Assembly: GCF_000247815.1 (NCBI RefSeq)
Contig: NC_021677.1
Coordinates: 12,286,040 to 12,350,039, forward strand
Direction of reading: 5' to 3'
Source: Ficedula albicollis
Taxonomy: Eukaryota > Chordata > Aves > Passeriformes > Muscicapidae
DNA length: 64,000 nt
Shown here: one piece after another, positions 1 through 15,100 of the stretch
Layout: the number at the start of each line of letters is the position of its first letter
Position numbering within the stretch: the first letter of the stretch is position 1
Program-made: the position numbers and the translations under genes
The notes under the pieces: generated by a model
Seen by the model: only the letters and a program-made list of their open reading frames with translations
Databases searched by the model: none
Told to the model about the DNA's origin: nothing

Positions 1-198
1 CCAGAGGGTATTTGGACACTGAAACAGCTCCCCAGGGCAGGGGTCACAGCACCAGCCTGACAGAGCTCAAGGAGCTTTTGGACACTGCTCTTGGGCACAG
101 GGTGTGACTTTTGGGATGTCCTGTGCAGGGCCAGGAGCTGGACTTTGATGATCCTTGTGAGTCCCTTCCAATTTAGGGTATTCTGTGATTCTATGGTA
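1..198 (+). repeat. CR1 LINE 3' fragment
   Basis: It ends with ccttccaatttagggtattctgtgattctatgg, the standard avian CR1 3' terminus in + orientation. Upstream it has the cagggccaggagctggactttgatgatcct-type sequence typical of CR1 3' ends. The 5' side is cut by the window edge. Confidence 0.85.
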
Positions 199-2399
199 AC
201 TTTCTTCTCTGACCAAAAAAAACCAAAAAAACCCAAACCCCTGCACATGTAGACCTGGAAAGATTGAAATCTTAATGGCCTGATGGAGAGAAGGGGTTGA
301 AATGAGGGCAAACTCTAATGGGTTTTTTATTGTAAAAATATGAAAGCAGGGAAAAAAAACCAAAGCGGCAAATGCAGAGGGTAATTTTCAGGTGAATTTG
401 GTTTGGATTTTATTTGTTTGTTTTTGTTTCTTTTTTATGAAGTCTGTCTTCCTTAAAATTTGAGAGATTTTTGGTTGTTTGTTTTGGTTTCTTTTCCCCA
501 TCAACTTCCTCCTGACTGATCTTTGGGTCAAAATCCCTGGCAATATGAATGGCAATTATATGATGTCTTGCTGATCTAATTGCCCTTATTGGCCAGCTGA
601 CTGTCCTTGGCAGAAACAAATGCAAAAAAAGTTAGGCAGTACAAAAAGGCAGATTGAAAAGAGCATTAAAAAAAAAAAAAAGAAGGAAAGGAAAAAAAGT
701 ACCATAGAATAAATATTTCGTGTTTCCATATGTTTCAGACAAGGTTTTGTCCATCTGTTTTTACATTTCTGAGTTTATGGCTGCCTAATTTTAACCTTTT
801 GTCTGTAAAGTATCTTTATTTACAGGCATCCATTTTGTGTATAAAATTATATGTCAGTGATTTTTGGTGATTTTTCTTTCCAATTTCATTAGCATAAATA
901 GAATGTTTTCTATATACAATTTGTTTATTTCTCTCTTCTTTCTTATGGATCATGTGATCATCAGCCATCACCATCAAATTAAAAAATAAACACTTGTGTA
1001 GATAAAGCAGATCATGGACCTTTGTATGACAATCTGAGAAGTCTGTAAAATATTTTAAAAATATTAAATTATCCTTTTGAAGCAAAATAGAAAGTTAAGG
1101 AATAGTAATTTAGGATCTCACAATAATATTTTCCTTTCTTATTTCTCCTTTGTCCTCCTTTTCTCTTTTTGCTGCTGCTCATCTAATTTATTTCCAAGCA
1201 GTAATAGTAAAGTTATTAGAGGATGAAGAATAGGGAAAGAACTGAACTCATTTTCATTTAGAAATGTAATTAGTAATGAACACATTCAAATTTCAAATGC
1301 AGCTTCTGAAGGGCTCTAGCTAATTTTAGGGAAAGTGCTAATCTCCTCAAGAATTCTTAGACATCTTTTCTGAATTTAGGTTCTTTTAAGCTGTTCAGTG
1401 ATGATGTTCAGAGATGTGTACCCTGTGCCTTTTACAGCAGTTATAGCTACAGTTGTGACAGTGCCTGTCATCTTTGGATTAGACTTGCAATTTCCTCTGA
1501 TCTTCAAGAAGTAGATTCTAATTGGATGTGTGATAACAGATTGATCAATGTGTGTGATTAGTTCAGTATAATTGTAAGCAACTTCTCAGCTCTATTGGCT
1601 TGCTGTCTGCACTTGGTTGAGTTTTGTGTTTAATATTTGGTGCTGCATTTTGTTACTTGAGACCTCTGCTGCTGGAAGTGCTGTTCTTCCCCCTATCTGT
1701 CTCTATTGAACCTTCCTGATTATTTTTAGTTGCCTGCCAGATGTTCACATTTTGAAAGTGTAATGAAAAATAAAACAGATGAGATGCATTGCATGAAAAA
1801 GCAAAAGTTCTGTAGCTTACTTTTCCCATGCATTTTCTGAGCATTATGCAAGGTGATGTTTTAATGTTTCTTCATTTATTATGTTACTTAGTTTGCTGAT
1901 GCTCTAGCATGAGAGGTGATAGTACTGTTAGTGCAATGATATCTTTTAAAGAGCTTTTGTAATGTGTGTAGATACTTTATGTACACTTTTCTGTAGAGTT
2001 TGTGTATATATGTTTGTATATATGCAGATGTATATGCACATATGTGTATATAAAAATGTAGACGTCCTGAAAAGGAATGTAATTAGGCTTTCCCAAGCTG
2101 TTTGATCTGTTTAGTATTTAGGTTTTGAAGAAGCCACATACTTAGTTATTGCTGAGGAGGAGGGTTAGATCATTAATGTCACTTATTCTGCAAAAGGAAC
2201 AAATGGATTAAATGATATCTGACCCATAATATAAACAAATCAGGTGGATAATATATGTTTTATAAAAGTATATTTCTTTTAAAGTGAAGGACTGGGTCTT
2301 GTGGAACTCTTTGGGTGGAGAAGGAGATTGGTGCTGCCCTTGGGTGGGGAGAAGAGAAAAATATTCCAGACTACAAGAGTGGAGGAAGAATTCTGTGTC

Positions 2400-2756
2400 T
2401 ATTTAGTTGAGAGAAGAGAATACTGAGAGGGGATGAATGCATATCAGTATCTCCAAGGTGGATGTCAAGAGGGTGGTGCAGGCTTTTTTCAGTGGTGCCC
2501 AAGGACAGGATGGGGAGCAATGGCCATAAACTGAAACACAGGAAGTTCCACCTCATTAGGAAGAGCTTTACACTGAGGGTGTGAGAGCACTGTGAGAGCT
2601 GCCCAGGGAGAGCCTGGAGTCTCTCTGTGCAGACATTCAAACCCACCTGATGTGTTCCTGTGTCACTGCCCCTGTGACCCTGCCTTGGCAGAGGGATTGG
2701 ACTGGGTGATCTCCACAGGTCCCTGCCAACCCAAACCATTCTGTGATGCTGTGAGA
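2400..2756 (+). repeat. CR1 LINE 3' fragment
   Basis: Contains the CR1 landmarks ggacaggatggggagcaatgg, gaagttccacctcattaggaa, gattggactgggtgatctcc and a terminal accattctgtgatgctgtgag. The + orientation is clear. Only the 3' end is present, as is usual for CR1. Confidence 0.88.
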
Positions 2757-3199
2757 TTTACAGAAGGAGGCTGGCTACCTCTAATTCAGACAGAAATGGG
2801 TGAGAGGAGCAATTCTATAAGCCAGCCTCATTATGAAACTTCCCAAGGCTGTAAAGAGCAGTACAGTTCCATGCAACTAGGAAGATCCTTAAGATTGGGC
2901 CCATTTTTATAATTACTTTCTTTACATTGATTGGAGATAATATCAAACTGGCCCACTCAGCCCAGGCTTTTTGTCTGTACCAATAGTCAGTAGTGGCATT
3001 TCTTTCAGAAGTGGTTCTTTCCCTCCTGGAGTTCTCTGCCATGTTTTGTCAAATCACAGTTTGGGCCATCCTTAGCTGGAGGATACATCTGGGCTGTGAT
3101 GAGTAGCCATAGATTGATGACTCTGTGTGAAGCTTTTTAGCATCTTTGGTTACATTTTTGTTTTCTGTAACATACAGCAGCAATTACTGCAATAATTTA

Positions 3200-4400
3200 T
3201 TTATGTAGTGTGTGAGAAATACCTCCTTAGGCTTGTTTTAAGCCTGCTGCCAGATGGTCTAATTACATGGCCCCCATTCTAGTGCTTGTGAACAGCACGG
3301 CCCAACCATTCCATGACACTGGTAACTGCAGAGCATTGTAATAATCCCTGTTTTCCTCACGCTTGAGGGATCCCAGTCTCAGTCTGTGCAGCTCCTCACA
3401 GCAGAAACTGCTCCATCCCTTTGATTTCTCTCATTAGCCTGCCCTTTTTTATTTCTCTTCTGCCTCTCTGCAGCTCGGACTGTGGGTGTTGCTCAGATCT
3501 ATGCAGTGATGCTGTTTTGTCTGTATTGTTTGATGTTACTTTTCTAATACTTCATTTATCATCTTTGAGAATTGGGCTGAAGCAATTGACTCCAAGATCT
3601 TTTCTGGTTCTTATTGCTGTAATAGAAGCCCAGCTTTCTATCTAAATAGTTTAAAATTAATTTTTGTTTGCAGCATTTACTCAGTGCAGAATTTCAGCAA
3701 TGTTTTATTCCTATTTAATCACTATATTAAGGCCTATTGCTGTTTTTTTGCAATCAACTCTATTTCTGAATATCCTCAGGAGTTTTGTGTTGTCAAGGCA
3801 TGTTGACACTTCAAATATCTCTTGCTCTTTCAATTTCATTTTCAATTCATTTTGAGTGAGCTGATTAGGATAGATCCCAGCTTGAATCTTTGAGGAAATC
3901 CCTATTGGCAATTTTTTTTTTTTTTTTAATGAATGTCCTACTCTCCTTTATTTTTTATGTTTTAACAAATCAATAATCCCAAGGAAAGCCATTCCTTTCT
4001 TCCCATGTAAATGTGATTTATTCAGGATCATTAAGGGAAGACCATATCAAAGTTGTTCATTGTGTTTTGTTTGCGTTTGTTTTTTTAAATCTAAGCACAC
4101 TGACTGGCTGGTCCACTTTTCTTGGTGTGTGCAGTCTGTTTAAAAAAGTCCAGTAGATTTGTTTGGAAAGGTATTAGTGTAGAAAACCCTACTGATTTTT
4201 GTCACTATTACATTTACACGGTGTAGCTATAAATGAATTTTGGGGTTCTGCACCTATCTCATCCTCCCCAATTTCTGACCAATTTTTTTTCTGATATTTT
4301 CCTCATATTTTTCTGAATCCTTTGAAAAGCTGGTGGTGTAGCTGTCATTTTCTGGTCCTTGGTACAAGACATAGTTTGTGATTGGTTTTAACACAATGTA
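3200..4400 (-). repeat. possible ancient degenerate interspersed repeat
   Basis: Phrases such as ctgctccatccctttgatttctctcattagcc, actccaagatctttt and a later stretch about the 'next base pairs' of a long old element resemble a widespread amniote repeat family read on this strand's complement. The copy is heavily decayed and I cannot name the family with confidence. Confidence 0.3.
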
Positions 4401-4760
4401 CAGATTTTATTCCTTTCCAAGGTTCCTAAAATAAAATCTTATCTTACATGAATGGCTAAATACCTGAATTTTTTAGAATGTTTTGTCCAGACATTCTCCT
4501 ACTATAATTTATGTGTGCTTTTGTTTTTTTTTAATATGTGCTTTTTTGTGTATGGGATTAATGTATGTATTTTGGACATCATAAGTTAACTGATATGTTA
4601 AAAACACTCAAATAGAGAAAAACTTCTAATTGATTCATATCAGTTTAAATTTAGTAATGAAATACTGTAGAAAATATTTTTATTTGTATTAATTTGAGAG
4701 TAAAATTTTAGTTCTAAAATGGAAAAAAAGTGTTTTTAAAGCATGAGGTGCACAGCTTTC

Positions 4761-4935
4761 AGTTAAGAACCCCCAAGCTATATAAATATTTGCTTTTCTA
4801 ATAGAGATTACGAGGTTTTGGGAATTTTTTTTTTTTTTTTTTTTTAAAGGAGTTAAGAACCCCCAAGCTATATAAATATTTGCTTTTCTAATAGAGATTA
4901 TGAGGTTTTGGGAAGTTTTTTTTTTTTTTTTATGT
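4761..4935. repeat. 90-bp tandem duplication
   Basis: Copies at 4761-4850 and from 4851, starting agttaagaacccccaagc and ending in a T run, with two mismatches. In PDE3B intron 1. Confidence 0.9.
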
Positions 4936-7300
4936 AATGGCAAATTGCATTAAGTCTGATAAATTTTGTCAAAGCTTTCCTGCTTGTCTCACTGGGACAG
5001 TATTTTTCTAGTCAGATATTTCTGGGAGTCTTGGCACCCCATTGTTTTTCTATGGTTAAAATTCTTGGTTTTTTCCCCTTTTCTGTTTTAGAGAAAATAA
5101 ATCAAAACATATACAAGTTCTCTGAGATGCTAGTTGAGAGATGAATTTGTTGATAAGAACATAGAATTAGTCACAGATGAGTGTAGGTTTCTTTTTTTTA
5201 TGCTCATCTTATTGGTAATTATTTTGAAAATGCAGTCTGAAAGAGATTTCATAGCAAACGCGTTAAACGCTGTTAAAAAAAGGCTGAGAAATGAAAAAAT
5301 TAGTGTTGTTCCCCAAGGAAGAGTTCCTTTGCATGCATTTATAAAATTTGATGGATTTATTGGTCATGCTACACTGCAACTTTATTGTAAGTAATACTTG
5401 TCCCAAATGCCAAATTATATTCTCACTGCCAATGTTGTTCTCTGTAGATGTTTGTGTAACTTTCACTATTGTGATGGTTTTGCTAAAAATGTCTTGCAGT
5501 TTAAAAGAAGATTCCAATGCTTTTCTGCTGGTATAGAAAAAAACTGGCAAGCTATCCTTATTATCTTACAGTCACTGGAAGACACTTGACCCATCTTGAC
5601 CTCTTTCTTTCATATTAGTTTCTCCATCTGAGTCATGCTACCAAAATGAAAGAAAAAAGAAAAAAAGAGATTTTTTGATTCTTTTGCTGGGGAGTTTGAG
5701 AAGTTTGGGTAATAATTCTACAAATGGAAATCATAAGTAAGAGGTGTTATAGAAACAAAAGTTAGATTTTTAAATTTTCTTTAAATGGAGAGGAAGTTGG
5801 ATTAGGATTTCACTCATCAAAATTGTGGGAAAACTTAGAGAAACTATACTAGGGAGCAAGTAAGCATCACCACTAGGGAACAAGTAAGCATTACTTTTTT
5901 TTCTACTTTTTTTTTTGTGCTAGGCTTTGATCCAATGGTATTTAGAAGCCTTTGCAATAAGAATGCTGTAGGTAACTTCAAGTTACCTACAAATAGGGTA
6001 GCAAAGTAGCTTAGAGAGTAAATCAAAACAATGGAATGGAAATAGGCTTTTGGATGCAATTTTCCACTACCTTTGTTTATAGCAGGTTGCACAGTTATGT
6101 CTTCAGCTGTGTGAGTCCTGTGATAGTTGGAACAGGAGAATGGAACGTAATATATAAAAAGCCAGTGAATAAAAGAACCTCTGATTTAAGAAATGTTGAT
6201 TGTGGAAGTGCACCTTTAGTTACCACACTAGCAGAATGTGAAATTCAGTTTACACCTACGTAAAGGGGATGGCCTTAAGAAGGATGTGCTCCTAAACCTT
6301 GTTAAACCCACAGTATTTCACAATGACTTCTGGAGTTTGAGGCTGTTTGGGGTTCTTTTTCCCTCTTTTAGCTGAAATCTGAGCCCCTTCATCCCTCAGT
6401 CTTTTCACAGAGAACTCTTTCACTGGGTTAGTAAATGGTCACCGCTACCAAAAGGGTCTGACTGCATATTTTCTTGGATGAATCAATCATGAGGCAAGGT
6501 GCAGTGATGTTTGTGACCCTCCCATAGTGCTGGTGATAACTTTGCACATGCAAGATGAACAAATACCTATGCAAGACTTGCATTTTGGGACAAACTGGAT
6601 CTTCCCAAGTCATTTTGTTTAAGTTAGTCATCACCTAATGCTGCAACAAGAGGGAAGGCATCATTGTTGTTTATTTTTCATTTAGAACAGCATCACAATG
6701 TTACCATGGGGAAAAAAATCTGCTTTCTTTCAAATCTGCTGTCATTTGATTCTTTTCTCAGCTGCTTACGAAGCTGCCAACTAAAGTACTACTTACCATG
6801 AATACATTAGAGAAAAGTAAATTGGCACTTTCTGTAGAATGCAGCAATTTGCATTCCCCTCTCTTTCTGAGAGCAATCTGTATTACATTCTTCAGAGTTT
6901 CAATATTTTTCTCCCCCTAAAAGATATCATCTTGTGTTTCCTGGCACTTCAACCAGAAACTTGTCCATTAAGATAATTTTTCTTAATACTGATTTAACTT
7001 TCACTAACATATTCGCTCTTGTAATCAGCCTCATAATTATATTCTCATCTGTTTTAAAATTATTGCTTTTAAGTTTTCAGCTGGAGCAACTGAGAATGGA
7101 GTCAGTTCAGCCTCAGTGTATAACTTCCAACCAAAGCACTGCAGCAATATTTGCTTTCCTTTATGACATAATATCTTCTTTGGCATCTTGACCAGCTTCT
7201 TTCAGCTCACTTCTCTAATTCCAGTCCCTGTAATATTTCTTTTTTGGGTCACCCTCAAGTCATTGAAAGAAAACAACACTCATTTGTGTAAAGCCTGTAT

Positions 7301-7430
7301 CCTTTGGCAATTTTGTAAATAAAAGACCTTAGGCAATTAACACAATCAAATGAAAAGTGTTCAGCCCTTTGGCAATTTTGTAAATAAAATACCTTAAGCA
7401 ATTAACACAATCAAATGAAAAGTGTTCAGT
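7301..7430. repeat. 65-bp tandem duplication
   Basis: Copies at 7301-7365 and 7366-7430, starting cctttggcaattttgtaaat, with two mismatches. Confidence 0.9.
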
Positions 7431-8524
7431 GATTTAGAGGGTTTGTTATGCTGAAGGTGCTGTGTCTCTGAAGCAGCCTGAGGGATATGAAAATGCAGCC
7501 TCATAGTCTGAAAAAATTTGTCTTGTGCCTGAAGTCAGCTGGAGAGCAACTCAAAGCTTTTGCAAAAACAAGTTGTTCAGTGGGTGAACTGCATGAAAGT
7601 GCTGCTGGTTGTTTGCTTCCTCACTGTTCAACAGATCCAGAATGAAAGGAAGCTTTGCAAAATCTGCATTTAATTTGTGAAATGCCTTGGTGTGTGATGT
7701 TGGATCTGTCAGAATAATCTGAGAAAGACCAAGGAGAAAAATCCACTAACTTCTGTAGTATACATGCAATATACCTTGTAACAGATGGATTCTTGGGCTG
7801 TGTTGCTGTTTACTTAAGAATATCCTTATCTTGAGGTGGCTGCTGTTGCTAATGACAAGATACTGGACTAGGTGATCATTTGGTCTAATTAATTTGATGC
7901 TAACCATTCTCAGATTCATGGTAATCTTTGACTAAGAGAGTTGTACACTTTAATTTTATGCTTCTTGTTTTAGAGAGGGAGTGGGAAGAGAGGAAAATAT
8001 ATTTATACATACGTATGAGATTTTAAAGAAAAAATTAGTGAGAAACCTCTAGATGAAAAATTCAGTATCCCCCTTTCTCAGCTCAGTCTTGAAAAGACCC
8101 ACTTGTTTTCGTAGGGAATAGTTTCTCTTTGCTGAAAAAAAAAATTCCAAGATTCATACCTGTATTTCAGGGTAATAGGTGGAAAAACACCAGTTGATTG
8201 AAAAGTGTAAGTTATAAGAAGAATTTGGTTCATCTCTAAGTGTTTTTAGTTACTGCACTAAGGATCATCATCAGTGTGCAGTGAAATATTTCAGCATAAG
8301 ATTTTTGCACATCCTTCTTCTGAAGGAAGATAAAATGTAAGGTTGTTCCCTCTGTCTGTTCCAACATGATGCATTAACAGTGTGTCAACACAGCAGTAAA
8401 GGCTTTTACTGTGTATGATTGTAAAATAATGCCAATAGGTAAATGGGAAAAGGATGTTTGGGGAGCAATTTCTAGATCTTTCTGCAAAATAAACACCACT
8501 TAAAAAAAAAAAAAAAAAAGTCGG

Positions 8525-8616
8525 GTTTTGGATGACAGTAAAAGTGGTGCAGAATGCCAGAACACCAAAGGTTTTGGATGACAGTAAAAGTGGTGCAGAA
8601 TGCCAGAACACCAAAG
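8525..8616. repeat. 46-bp tandem duplication
   Basis: Two copies (8525-8570, 8571-8616) starting gttttggatgacagtaaaag, essentially identical, about 160 bp before the poly-G block. Confidence 0.92.
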
Positions 8617-8777
8617 CAACTGCACCGGAGCAGAGCAGTAATCCACCTAGCACTATTGCTTTCCTTTGATGGTGATTAGAACCACATGCTCCAAAGGAAA
8701 ATGCTTATAATGGACAATTAAAGGATCTGCACATAGCAGGCTTTTTTTCCCCCCCCCTCTGCCCTCCCTCCCCCAGT

Positions 8778-9125
<348 letters not shown>

Positions 9126-12100
9126 CCCCCTCTGCCCTCCCTCCCCCAGTTGCCATAAATTACTGGTTGGCCTTTACTCTGACGTGCAAGTCTGACAAAA
9201 CCTAGAAGGAACAGGAAATGACCTAAGTGTGGTTTTAGACAGTTTTTTTTTTCATTACCTACATAATAAGAAAAAACCTCTGCTTTCTACCTTTTAGAAC
9301 CTTTTTGAAACCTTTAAAGACCTTAAAATATATATATTTATAAAAGGAGATCAGATCAAATAAAACAGATTATAAGAACTGAGAACTTTCTACAGCAGAC
9401 AAAGTAGATGCTGTCCTGCTGATACTCCTGGGTACAAAAGCAGAAGTAGCATGTCTTTTTAAAAACAACCAAATGAAACAAACATGTAAAAAAAGAAACA
9501 AAACCCCAGCCAAACAAAAAAATATTTTTCTGCTTGCAGGGAGTAGTATTAGCTGTAAGAAGAAGGTTGCTGAAACTTCAGCATGTACTGGAGCATTTTT
9601 GCTCTGTTTTTGTGTCTGTGCTGAGGGCAAAGTTACTGAAAATAGTAACTAAGCTTGTGAAAACTCCAAAGTGACTTATTAAAGTTTACTTAGGTGCAGC
9701 TCTTGTCAACGATTTGTATTTGCAGGGAAGATCAGGATGCTGTGGAATCTGCTGGGAATGTTATGGTGGTGAGACACCTGCATGACCCAGTGTTGTTGTT
9801 ACACATCCAGCCAAATACATTGCAGGTGCTATTTAGTATATAGAAGAGTGTTAATTAAAGCAATTAAAAAGAAGCAAATCTCCTTTCATTGAAAGTAGAT
9901 TTTAGGGCTCTTGAAAAAGCAAAAGTAATGTCTTTCATAAAAGAGTACAGCAGAGTCAACAACTGAGTCGTTGGATAGGGGATGTGACTGTTTCCGTCAG
10001 GATGTGTGTCCAAACCTCAGAACCATGAAAGCACACACAGCTTCTGTTCAAAGATTGTGGCTATCTGCAGCCTTCACAACCCATTGGCCATTTTACAACC
10101 TTGGATAAATAAATTGTGTATAGAGTCAGGAAGTGATAAGTATTAGGGTTCCAAAAATACCCTATTTTTTTCCCCTCTTCCATTTATTTTCATGGGAAGG
10201 TTTAGGGAGTGGAGAAATACCATCATGATTCTAAATGCCCAGGGTATGATACTGAGGGCTGTATTTTGTCTCGATCACAACAATCTACTCAAGTGGCTGC
10301 TGTTTTGGCCTGCAAGATTTCACAACAGAATGTTGTCTTTGTTATCTAAATAATGCTGCCTCTACTTTGAGAGTCATTCTTTGGTTGCATCACCTTTACT
10401 TCATACTGAATACAACTTAACTACTTAATAACATACTGTTTTTCAGCATCTACCTTTTCTACAGAGAGGGAAAAGAACTCTGGTAATAAATAAGACCCCT
10501 AAGACTTCAAGGTTGTATACAGCTCTGGGGTTTTTTTTTTGTGTTATTAAATTACATGGATAAAAATGGAAATTGATTGTAAGCTGCTGCAAAAGACTAA
10601 TCTAGAAATAAAAGCAATGGACCAATCTTGTTTGAAAGGCAGTCATGAAAAGAAATGGGTATGTAATGCAAAGTTTTTAATATTTTACAATAAATTTATT
10701 TCTCATCTAGTTGTAGAATTTGGCTTTTGAATGCGGTGGTTTTTCGCAGAGTTGATTTCTGAATCAAGTTGCTGTGGTGTTGGTTTCATTGTTTAGTTAA
10801 TTCTATGCTTGGTTGCTATGGAAATACTTATTTACGGAGCTAATGCCTAATGGTGTCAAACAGATGCTACTGGCAACTAGGAATCCTTTATATTTGATCA
10901 ATGAAAGACTCAGTCAGAAGTAGAAAACTCAATTTTGTGCTCATTTTTCTTCATTAAAATTTTGGAGCATGGAAGGGATTGGATGTTCTCTAAAAGGGCA
11001 AGTTTTATTTTCTTTACAAGTATTAAAGCCCACTTTAAATCTCTTAAAAAGTATCAACAGTGAAACAAAATCCTATTTTCCGTTTAGGGAATCATATAAC
11101 AATGACACAAATTTTATCATAATGTTTGGCTTTAAACAGTGTGCATGTTTCAGCTTGGGGAATGGAGAATAGTATTGGTTATATGAAACTTTTAAAATTG
11201 ATTTTTAGATTTCTAAAGCTCTGAATTTATTTTTTTTTTGTAGCTTTGTTTATTTTAAATCTCTGCGTAAGCATTAGTATTGTTCTTACTATAACTTTTT
11301 ACAAACAAATAATTCTGGAGTAACTTAACTGATATGATTTAGTACTTTATAAGTTAAATTATTAAGAAAACATCATTGCACAGCTTTCTAGTCAAATATA
11401 GATTAAGTTTAAATTTTTTTAAAAAAGATTTAAAAATCCTTAGTGTACTTGTATAGTAATTTCAGTAGCAATAATAGTATAGTAATTTTCAGCTTGACAA
11501 AAGTGAAATCCATCATCTTTTATCATTCTTAAGCCTTTGGAAGTTGAAAATGCTCTTCAAACAGCTCTTTAGACAAATGGAGTTGTGATATTTGTATAAA
11601 GAAGATCTGAAAATCCTCCACCCTTCATGGCATCAGCTCTTCTGGAAGACACATCTATTCCAGGCCCTGGAATTGCTATGGGCACTGCCATAGGAAAGAC
11701 AACCTTTTCTATGGAAAAGTAATCAAAAACAAAACCAAGCCCCCTGAAGCCCTGCTGGTTTGCCTTGATTGTCTTCTCCCACTTCTGTTTTCAGTTTACT
11801 TAGACTGTAAACTTCTTGGAGGAGCACTTATTGCCTTTCATTTTGTGAAAAACAGCATTGCCTTGCTGCTGCTGTTGGACCTGGAAGCTGGTTTAGGAAA
11901 GGTCTCTGTTACCTTGTTATTTTTTTAACATGCTTCCGATGTTGCTAAGGATGTGTGCTTTGCCAAAGTGCCATCCTTAAGCTTTGGTGATGGTTAGGTT
12001 GATATTCTTCATGCCTTCAAATAGCATGGGAACTTCTCTGAAGAACATGGAAATACTGTTTTTATTGTTTGAGAAAATGTAGGTCTGATGCCTACTGTCA

Positions 12101-15100
12101 AATTTTCTGCATATATCCACTAAGTGACAGGTATTTAAAGTCTGAGATCTGGCTGAACACCCATAGTATCGAATACAGTGTTCATTGTTCAGAACAGCAA
12201 CTTTGGGGAGAATTTGCTGAGCTTTAGTGACTTTTTTAACCTTCAAAAAAAGCTTATTTTCAGCGATGCAAATTCCTTCACTTGAGGCTCTTAGTCTCTT
12301 TTGAGTGAAAAGTTTCAGTTTGACCTACGCTGGCTGATGATGGCCAAATTGGGAAAAGTCACTTGTGCTTAAAGGGGTTCTGTAAGCTGGCTTATCTTCT
12401 TTTAACCTTGTTGAAATTTATTTCAGAGGCTGAATAGCTTAAATTATTATAGTTAAAAGTAATGCAGACCCTCACTGTTACAGAGCAAGGCATGGTGTAT
12501 GTGAGGGTTTTCATTTTGGTTAGTTTTTTTTCTATTTGAAGCTATTTTTTATTGAAGCTGTCCTTCAAACCCCTGATCACTTGTCAGGCAATGATAAAAG
12601 CCAGGAAAGAGTGTTCGTGGTTCTCTGGATAAACTGGGAAGACTCTGGGGTTGGAGTCAGGCTGATAGGAGAACTTCTCCTCCAGTCTGACTGGTAATTT
12701 CCTGTACACATTTCTGGTGGGGATGGCTGTACATTTGCCACTTTTCAGAAGTTCATCTGCAGTATCAGAGCCCACTGAAGTTTAATTTTCAGAGGAGCTC
12801 CGAAGCGTGCGATTGCTGCGATGCTGCCACTGACGATGGACGCTCAAAGCCAGTGTGTGAGTTACTAAGCAGAGGTCTGAGCTGCAGCTTGGAACTTCTA
12901 TGACTCAAGTCCATCCTAGATAAGGTGTTTCTTGATGGAGGAGGTGAGTGAGGGAAGAACGTTATGTGCAGTGGATTACAAAATCTTTGTATTACAGAGT
13001 ACAGATCTTTCTGCAACAAGGCTCGTGGTTGCAAAATCAGAAATTGCTGAGGCTCTGCCTAAGACCTATTTTAAGGTCTTTTGGTCTGTTCACAGTAGGT
13101 CAAAAAAACCGGTGTCTTCTCACTGCTGTTGTAAAATTAGTGTAACTCTGGGAATACTTTGTAACTTTTGTGGATGCGCATTAGTGAAATAAAACTTGGA
13201 ATGCTAAGCTCTCAACAAAAAATAATGCCAGAAATGCTGTTTGTTTAGTATTCCAGATTTAACTTGCAATGCATGGAGTTAGGCTGCTTAATCAGCCTAA
13301 CGTCTGGTAGGTAGTGAGAGAAAAATTTTCTTAGTGCTAAGGAGAAAATTCTTTAAGCGGAGAAATATAATTTATCAGCTGTTAACCTTTAACATCGTCA
13401 GCCTCCCTGTCTTCCAAACCCTGGCAATTCTGCAGAAGGTGTTTTAAGGAATATCCTGCTGCTTTCTGCTGCTTTCTCCCGAAATTGTTTTTGTTGGGGA
13501 GGCTTTCTGGATTTTGAGTGCCATCTTGTGGTACGTTCTAAGCACCTAAGGAAAGGTAACCCCACTTTCACTACTAACCTGTGAGGATTTGCTTGCTGCA
13601 GAGATGTACCAAGTCGGATTTACTATGGAAAATTATTCATTGTTTAGAGATCTGCTTTTTCTCCCCCAGTCATGCTTAGCAGCAGAGATTGTAATTTTGT
13701 ACCTAAACTTCTCATCAGTTCATTTTAATTTCTTCTATGTGTGGCAGGTAGAATGACCCCTGAAAATGTGACAGACCGTGGTAGCTTGCTATCTGTGTTA
13801 ATATACTGCACTGTCTTTTCTCAGGAGATATGACTTCTAATTAATGGTGATATATGACGAATTAAAAAAAAAATCTGACAGCAAAGTACATGTAAATTGG
13901 AGTTCTACTAATTTCAAAACTGTTTTGGTTTCTTTGCTCTGAAATTGGTATCAGTAGAGAAGCTTAAATCTTCTGGTTTAAATGACAACAGAAAATTTTC
14001 AGTGACAAGTCCAAGCTGTGAAATGCATTAAACGATGCCCCACCATTTAAAATATCAAACAATTATTTGCATTGAAAGTAGATTGGAAGATTTTTCTGCC
14101 TTGTGTTTACTGGGTGAACATGGGTCACAACCTATTCATTTACAATAGTAAGGCTAAAACTGAAAAGAAAGTTTTGAACCTTTTTTAGTAACAAAGATTG
14201 ACCCCCAAAATTGTAGCTTGTGTACATGTGGCTTATAGGATGAACAGAGGAGTTGGAGTAAATGGTTTTGCTCAGAAATTTTCTGGAGTAAGCAAGATGT
14301 TTATTGGTTTGGTTTTTTGTTGTTAGTTGTGGGGGTTTTTTATTACTATTGTGAGCTCATTTGCAGCAAATAAGCTAACATACCACATATTTAAAAGAAA
14401 AATAAAATACTCTAAGAGGGAAACCTCTTTTGTGTCCCCTAATGGAGACTGCAAGATTACGAGCGAGCTGACGCAACTCTGTGGCCCATTAGTATCAAAG
14501 GTTACTAATACAACTAACAAAACCCATGTGGACAGCTGATCTCTGCTGCTGATTGAGGCAAAAGTTAATGAAGCAGATTAATGCAGTCTCTGTGTGCGAG
14601 CACAGAATGAAACCAAAAGATTTACTGATGTTCAATACAGTAAAGAATCATCAATCTAGAAAGAGAAGCTGCACAATGAAGACAATTTAATAAAACCGCT
14701 CAAACAAACAAACGAAAAAAACCCCAACCCAGTCTGACAAGATGTTTCTAAAACCAAATGCATCATGGCAAAATGGGTATGGCCAGAGAATGTTTGTCGT
14801 TATCTTACTGTTTGTTGGTGACAGACAAATAAACACACATAAAAAAAGACCTGGTAGCTAGATTACTCACTTAAAAAAACCCCCCAAACTCTCAAATACC
14901 TAAATTCTTAAGTCTTGATTTTTTTCTGCTTGCTTTACCCAGTGTTACCCAGTACAATTTCCTGACAGAGCATGTCTTACTCCCGGTTCAAGCTTTATGG
15001 TAAATCTCTTGTTCTCCTAGCAAGTGGATGTCATAACTATTACCTTTAAACACGGTTTAGTGGCATCTCTGTGAAGATAACTGGGAGAAAAAAAAGCCTC

